Assembly (NCBI GenBank): GCA_021782105.1
Contig: JAJXVO010000007.1
Coordinates: forward strand, 1-37,019
DNA length: 37,019 nucleotides
Source: a bacterium
GTDB lineage: Bacteria; Verrucomicrobiota; Verrucomicrobiia; Opitutales; Opitutaceae
Direction: 5' to 3'
Of this stretch, positions 33,276 through 37,019 are shown in pieces. The notes under the pieces were generated by a model. It ran no database searches and was not told where the DNA came from. It saw only the letters and a program-made list of their open reading frames with translations. Each line of letters starts with the position of its first letter. The stretch's first letter is position 1. The position numbers and the translations under genes are program-made.

Positions 33276-33397
33276 GCATTGCTCCGGTCGCCACGATCTA
33301 CCCCGGACCTTCGGGACAACACATCACGGCACTTCGGCGGCCTACCGTATCGCAGCCCAGGCACCGCGCCTCTCCGAACACTACATCGGCCACCCCT

Positions 33398-34852
33398 TCA
33401 GGCCCTTTTCGCCGCGGAGGCAAATTTCGCGATGATGCCGTCGAAACTACCGTTGCTGAAGAACACGACCACTCTCGGCCGCGCCGACGTGCGCCCCTGG
33501 ATCAGATCTGCCGTCAAACGCTCAAGCAGCGCCGGATTGCCGGCGAAAGTTTTTCCCGGAACTCCCTTTTCTGCCAGCTCCCGGACCACCGCGTCCCCGT
33601 CAAAACGCTCCTCGGCCTTCAGTTTCTCGGCCCGGTTGACCGCCCCGATATAGACCTCGTCGGCCATCGCGAGCGCCTCGACAAATCCGCCCTGCAGCGT
33701 CCGAGTGCGCGCAGTGTTGCTGCGCGGCTCAAACACCGCCGCCAGGCGAGCTCCCGGGAACCGCGAACGGCACGAACGCAAGGTCTCCGCGAGCGCTGTC
33801 GGGTGATGTCCGAAATCCTCGATGACCGTCAAAGCCTCGCTGCACAGGAGGATCTCCTGTCTGCGCTTCACGCCGCGAAAACGGCTCAGCGCGTCCAGCG
33901 AGATGCCACGTGGATCCGCGTCGGCGCCGGAGCCGGACGCTCCCAGTGTATGGGCAAGCCCCGCGGCCGCCGCAGCCATGGCCGCGTTGCGTGCATTGAA
34001 CAGGCCGGGCAGTTTCCACGAGATCTCCGCCCACAACTCACCTTTCCAACGCAGTCTGAACGAGGCCCCCTGGAAGTCCTCGGAAAACGCTTCGATTCGC
34101 AGGTCGTTGCCCTCGCCCAGCCCGACCCGCACCACCCGCGTCCAGGGAAACGCCCCGAGGGCGCGCAGGGCCTCGTCGTCGCCATTCATCACGATCCACC
34201 CGTTCCTCGGAACGATTCGCGTGAGGTGCAGGAACGTACGCTGGACGTCGACGAGGTCGCGGAAGATGTCAGCGTGGTCGAATTCCAGGTTGTTGAGGAC
34301 TGCAATGCGCGGAGCGTAGTGGATAAACTTGGACCGCTTGTCGAAAAATGCGCTGTCGTATTCGTCGCCTTCGATGACGAAAGGATCCTCCGCGCGGCCC
34401 AGATGGTTTCCAGTCGGCGGGTCGACGGGCACGCCCCCGATCAGGTAGCCGGGATCCCTGCGATTTTCACGGAGCAGGAAGGCGGCCAGCGACGTGGTCG
34501 TGGTCTTCCCATGGGTGCCGCACACCACGATGTTGTCCCGTCGCTTGAGCACGAACTCATGCAACATGGAGGGGAGCGAAAGAAACGGGATCGCCCTTGA
34601 GTCGAGCAGCCACTCTACCTCGGGGTTCCCTCGGCTCATCGCGTTGCCGATCACGACGCAGTCCGGGGCCAGGCGGGCAAGTCTCGCGGGGTCGTAACCC
34701 TCGTGCAGTTCGATGCCGGCTTCAGCCAGCACCGTGCTCATCGGAGGGTAGATCCCGGTGTCGGACCCCAGCACTGCGTGGCCCGCCTCGCGCGCAAGCA
34801 ACGCGGCGTTTCCCATCGCGGTGCCACAGATTCCCATGAAATAGATCCTCAT
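33398..34852 (-). CDS. mpl: UDP-N-acetylmuramate:L-alanyl-gamma-D-glutamyl-meso-DAP ligase
   Basis: 484 aa, normal length, Mur-ligase family. It joins the recovered murein tripeptide to UDP-MurNAc in peptidoglycan recycling. Seen: N-terminal MRIYFMGICGTAMGN (the G-I-C-G-T-A-M form is typical of Mpl as opposed to MurC), ATP loop GTHGKTTTT at 112-120, EGDEYDSAFFDKRSKF, LNNLEFDHADIF and a C-terminal domain with FEPRSNTARTR. I chose ATG 34852 because it opens the Rossmann motif; a longer frame to 34996 adds Arg/Pro-rich sequence. It implies meso-DAP-containing peptidoglycan. Upstream are 153 bp with no clear promoter. Confidence 0.95.
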   Translation of the reverse strand: MRIYFMGICGTAMGNAALLAREAGHAVLGSDTGIYPPMSTVLAEAGIELHEGYDPARLARLAPDCVVIGNAMSRGNPEVEWLLDSRAIPFLSLPSMLHEFVLKRRDNIVVCGTHGKTTTTSLAAFLLRENRRDPGYLIGGVPVDPPTGNHLGRAEDPFVIEGDEYDSAFFDKRSKFIHYAPRIAVLNNLEFDHADIFRDLVDVQRTFLHLTRIVPRNGWIVMNGDDEALRALGAFPWTRVVRVGLGEGNDLRIEAFSEDFQGASFRLRWKGELWAEISWKLPGLFNARNAAMAAAAAGLAHTLGASGSGADADPRGISLDALSRFRGVKRRQEILLCSEALTVIEDFGHHPTALAETLRSCRSRFPGARLAAVFEPRSNTARTRTLQGGFVEALAMADEVYIGAVNRAEKLKAEERFDGDAVVRELAEKGVPGKTFAGNPALLERLTADLIQGRTSARPRVVVFFSNGSFDGIIAKFASAAKRA

Positions 34853-35005
34853 CGCACGGAGGATGCTGGGCAAAGCGGCCCGAAACGGAAGCGGTTTTTG
34901 CGGCCCCCCCCCGGACATTCCCGGCACCCGCCTCCCCCAACGCCCGTCCGCAGGAGAATTTTGAATACACGTGGCGTCGCCTCTCAGCCGAGGCACACCG
35001 CGTTC

Positions 35006-35788
35006 CTAATTCCGTCCGAATCGGCCCCGCCCCTGATTTTTCGGAATCCTGAAATCGGGCAGCGATGGGCTGGTCGGTTCGGAGGGCCAGGAGAAGCCGG
35101 ATCCAGGCGCCGAATCCAAGGGATCGGGGCCCGTCGGTGAAACATAATGAAAATTCTCTTCGCCATGTCCTGCGACGACGCCTTTCGATCCGCTCGAGGT
35201 CTTTGCGTTTCCGAGGATCGGTCTGTGCAGCATGCCACGAAGCTCGCGGAGCAACTCGTGAAGTTCCGAATGGCGAAGCCCTACCGTTTCGTTGGCCGCC
35301 AGGAGCGTCGAAGCGATCTGCGCACGGGACTCCGCTTCTCGTCGAAGATTCTTCAATGTCGCGGCAAACCGGCGCTCCCGCGGCGAACGGGCGTGGCTTC
35401 CTGGCAGGTCTTCTGACTCGTCGCTGCGCTGCCGCTCCACGAATTCCTCCGCAATTTCCTCGAGCGTGGCATCCTGCTGCATCAGTCCGTCGGCCAGAAT
35501 CGAGAGGGCCGACCTCATCGCCTCCTGCATCAGGACCGAACGCTCGAGCATCGATGCCGCATGGTCCACCTTCGCCACGCTCGGTTTCAGCAAAAATCGT
35601 CTGCAGATTTCCCAGGCCCCCATCGTCCAGACCAAGGACAACGTGACGACCATCGCCGCTTCGATCCAGGGCTGGCCCACGATGAGGCGATGCGCACCCA
35701 TGCCGAGCGCCATCACGCCCAGGCTCGCCGTGAAGAGAACCAGCGCAGCCCGCGTAAACCCATTCAACGATCTCCAGGTAGTCTGCAT
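35006..35788 (-). CDS. Two-helix membrane protein with long helical cytosolic region
   Basis: 260 aa, not recognised. Two membrane helices at about 12-35 (AALVLFTASLGVMALGMGAH) and 41-62 (IEAAMVVTLSLVWTMGAWEI) form a hairpin, so both ends are probably cytosolic. Residues about 70-195 are strongly helical and charged (LEEIAEEFVERQR, ERRFAATLKNLRREAE, SELHELLRELRGML), suggesting a coiled coil. The last 60 residues are Pro/Ser/Gly-rich and disordered. No kinase, HAMP consensus or enzymatic motif is visible. It is divergent from an OmpR-type regulator across a Pho-box-like direct repeat, which suggests a regulatory link. Confidence 0.75.
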   Translation of the reverse strand: MQTTWRSLNGFTRAALVLFTASLGVMALGMGAHRLIVGQPWIEAAMVVTLSLVWTMGAWEICRRFLLKPSVAKVDHAASMLERSVLMQEAMRSALSILADGLMQQDATLEEIAEEFVERQRSDESEDLPGSHARSPRERRFAATLKNLRREAESRAQIASTLLAANETVGLRHSELHELLRELRGMLHRPILGNAKTSSGSKGVVAGHGEENFHYVSPTGPDPLDSAPGSGFSWPSEPTSPSLPDFRIPKNQGRGRFGRN

Positions 35789-35820
35789 GGTCCGAGTATG
35801 CCTGAAGGTCCGGCGCCATG

Positions 35821-35838
35821 TGTCACAGCGCCGTCACA
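35821..35838. promoter_or_regulatory. Pho-box-like direct repeat between divergent genes
   Basis: TGTCACA (35821-35827), four bases GCGC, then CGTCACA (35832-35838): two 7-mers with an 11-bp period, the spacing that PhoB/OmpR-type regulators bind. It lies 32 bp before the membrane-protein start and 84 bp before the regulator start. It is a candidate operator for the adjacent regulator. No clear -35/-10 pair was found. Confidence 0.5.
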
Positions 35839-35922
35839 AGCGCATGCGCAGTTTCCACCGCGAGGACTAGGTACAAACCCGCGCTTTACCCACGGCGAAA
35901 GGGGGATATCCTGCCGGTATCG

Positions 35923-36618
35923 ATGGCAAGGATCCTCATCGTTGAAGACGAGCCCACCACCCGGATGCTGCTTCGGACCGTGTTGCAGTCGGGGGGCCAC
36001 CGTGTGTTCGATTGTCGCGACGGAGCCTCCGGCCTGCAGATCGCCCTGCACGAGAAGCCCGATCTCGCCATCCTCGATGTCAATCTGCCGGGCTTGAACG
36101 GCTTCGAACTTTGCACGGCCCTCCGCCATGCCCGTTTTGACGGCGGCATCCTGCTGGTGACCGCCCGGCAAACGATCGACGACCGGGTGGCTGGGTTGGG
36201 AAGCGGTGCCGACGATTACCTCTGCAAGCCGTTCGATATCCGGGAACTCAAGGCTCGCGTGGCGGCGCTGATCCGCCGAAATGAGCGGCGCGTCTCCAAA
36301 GAGCGCACCTGCACCCTCGGGAAAATCGAGGTCGATCTCGGCCAGAAGGTGGCGCGCCGCGAAGGCATGCCGTTCTCGCTGACGAAGACCGAATGGTCCC
36401 TGCTCGAATTGCTTCTGCAAAACGAAGGGCGCCCAGTCAGTCGCGCAAAAATCCTCGACGCGGTCTGGGGTTACGACAGCTCGCCGACCACCCGCACCGT
36501 AGACACCCACGTCTACCGCCTCCGCCGCAAGCTTGGCGACGATGTCGGCGCACTGATTCGCAATGTGCACGGGGAAGGCTACGCCCTCCGCCACAACGCA
36601 TCCGAAGAGTTGAGCTAG
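35923..36618 (+). CDS. OmpR/PhoB-type response regulator
   Basis: 231 aa. The receiver domain has E8/D9, phospho-acceptor D52 in AILDVNLPG, T80 and K102 (YLCKPFD). The winged-helix DNA-binding domain lies at about 130-228: SLTKTEWSLLELLLQN, DAVWGY, TVDTHVYRLRRKLG and IRNVHGEGYAL. All phosphorylation residues are present. No histidine kinase gene is adjacent, so it is an orphan in this window. I chose ATG 35923 (MARILIVEDE); an earlier ATG at 35818 would add 35 residues unlike the family. It converges with priA 15 bp downstream. Confidence 0.95.
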   Translation: MARILIVEDEPTTRMLLRTVLQSGGHRVFDCRDGASGLQIALHEKPDLAILDVNLPGLNGFELCTALRHARFDGGILLVTARQTIDDRVAGLGSGADDYLCKPFDIRELKARVAALIRRNERRVSKERTCTLGKIEVDLGQKVARREGMPFSLTKTEWSLLELLLQNEGRPVSRAKILDAVWGYDSSPTTRTVDTHVYRLRRKLGDDVGALIRNVHGEGYALRHNASEELS

Positions 36619-36633
36619 CCCCGCGGCCAGTCC

Positions 36634-37019
36634 TCACACCAGGCTCGCTGGATCGACGTCGAGAATCTCGCTCATCCCGTCCGGCCAGGGAAATTCGGCA
36701 CGCAGCCGCGCGAGATCGACCGAGACACGCGTCACGCTCCCGACGAAATACCAGAGCTGCCAGCGGTACTCGTCCTTGATTTTCTCGATCGGGGCTGGAG
36801 CCGGCCCTCGCATCTCGATGCGCCCATGCAGCGCCTTCTCCACGTGCCGCGCCCATTGCTCCGCGACATAGGCCAGCTTCTCCGGATTGGGTCCCCGGAA
36901 CAGGTGATGGATCAGGTGCCGGGCGGGCGGATACCCAAATTGCGTCCGGATCTTCATCTCGTGCTCGGCGAAGCCGTCGAAGTCGGCCTGGCGCGAATAC
37001 TGGATGGCATCCGCCTGCG
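36634..37019 (-). CDS. priA: Primosomal protein N' (PriA), C-terminal part only
   Basis: The last 128 residues of PriA, cut by the window edge; the frame is open to the end. Seen: IQYSRQADFDGFAEHE followed by RTQFGYPPARHLIHHLF, the conserved PriA region after helicase motifs (usually ELxxRRxxxYPPF), then MRGPAPAPIEKIKDEYRWQL and the ending ILDVDPASLV. PriA is the 3'-5' helicase that reloads the replisome at stalled forks. The helicase core and zinc-binding cysteines lie outside the window. The ATG at 36957 is internal, not a start. Confidence 0.9.
   Translation of the reverse strand, partial: QADAIQYSRQADFDGFAEHEMKIRTQFGYPPARHLIHHLFRGPNPEKLAYVAEQWARHVEKALHGRIEMRGPAPAPIEKIKDEYRWQLWYFVGSVTRVSVDLARLRAEFPWPDGMSEILDVDPASLV

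Noticed and set aside
33398-34852. murC instead of mpl
   Set aside because: The N-terminal GICGTAMGN form, the EYDSAFFDKRSKF segment and the length fit Mpl; MurC differs at these sites.
34722-35819. 365-codon open frame overlapping mpl and the membrane-protein gene
   Set aside because: It is out of frame with both, and both have stronger coding evidence.

Overview
The window is a GC-rich, gene-dense stretch of bacterial chromosome. It most resembles Verrucomicrobiota, probably the Opitutales/Opitutaceae. The reasons are a large exported protein that combines autotransporter-type beta-strand repeats with a C-terminal PEP-CTERM sorting tail, a DUF5069 protein, a SecD-SecF fusion, Gram-negative envelope genes (lpxA, mpl, a LolA-like protein) and weak or absent Shine-Dalgarno sequences at most starts. 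This placement is inference from gene content, not from a phylogeny. I see no prophage, insertion sequence, CRISPR array, integrase or rRNA gene. The window reads as ordinary core chromosome with a few unusual accessory genes.

Layout. At 1-3.6 kb are a predicted nuclease-helicase fusion, a stand-alone receiver protein and a DUF5069 protein. At 3.7-9.1 kb are the 1342-residue lectin/beta-repeat PEP-CTERM protein and an exported aldose 1-epimerase, both on the minus strand and separated by a clear terminator. At 9.2-16.0 kb is a minus-strand run in transcription order yajC, secDF, recJ, then an exported transglutaminase-like protein. At 16.1-18.0 kb is arginine decarboxylase (speA). At 18.1-21.8 kb is a minus-strand run of aroB, a conserved unknown, lpxA and pdxA. 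At 21.9-25.0 kb are a TatD-type hydrolase, argS and tRNA-Phe with a strong hairpin terminator. At 25.1-29.6 kb are a Gfo/Idh/MocA oxidoreductase, an ABC exporter, an intergenic block of GC-rich palindromes, an unknown protein and a Nudix hydrolase. At 29.6-33.0 kb are an unknown small protein, a LolA-like exported protein, a YhcH-type protein, rlmJ and a small PAS-like/zinc-cysteine protein. At 33.1-37.0 kb are tRNA-Cys, mpl, a two-helix membrane protein divergent from an OmpR-type response regulator, and the C-terminal end of priA, which runs off the window.

How the genes work together. YajC and SecDF drive Sec export. The exported products encoded nearby (PEP-CTERM protein, epimerase, transglutaminase-like protein, LolA-like protein) would depend on it. 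lpxA starts lipid A synthesis and mpl recycles murein peptide. recJ, priA and the helicase fusion handle DNA.

No multi-gene system stands out as clearly new. The best leads are: the Pho-box-like direct repeat between the kinase-less two-helix membrane protein and the OmpR-type regulator; the nuclease-helicase fusion; the lectin/PEP-CTERM protein with an 18-bp dyad just upstream of its start; the transglutaminase-like protein placed behind sec/recJ; and several hairpins or palindromes placed at starts, ends and tRNA flanks.
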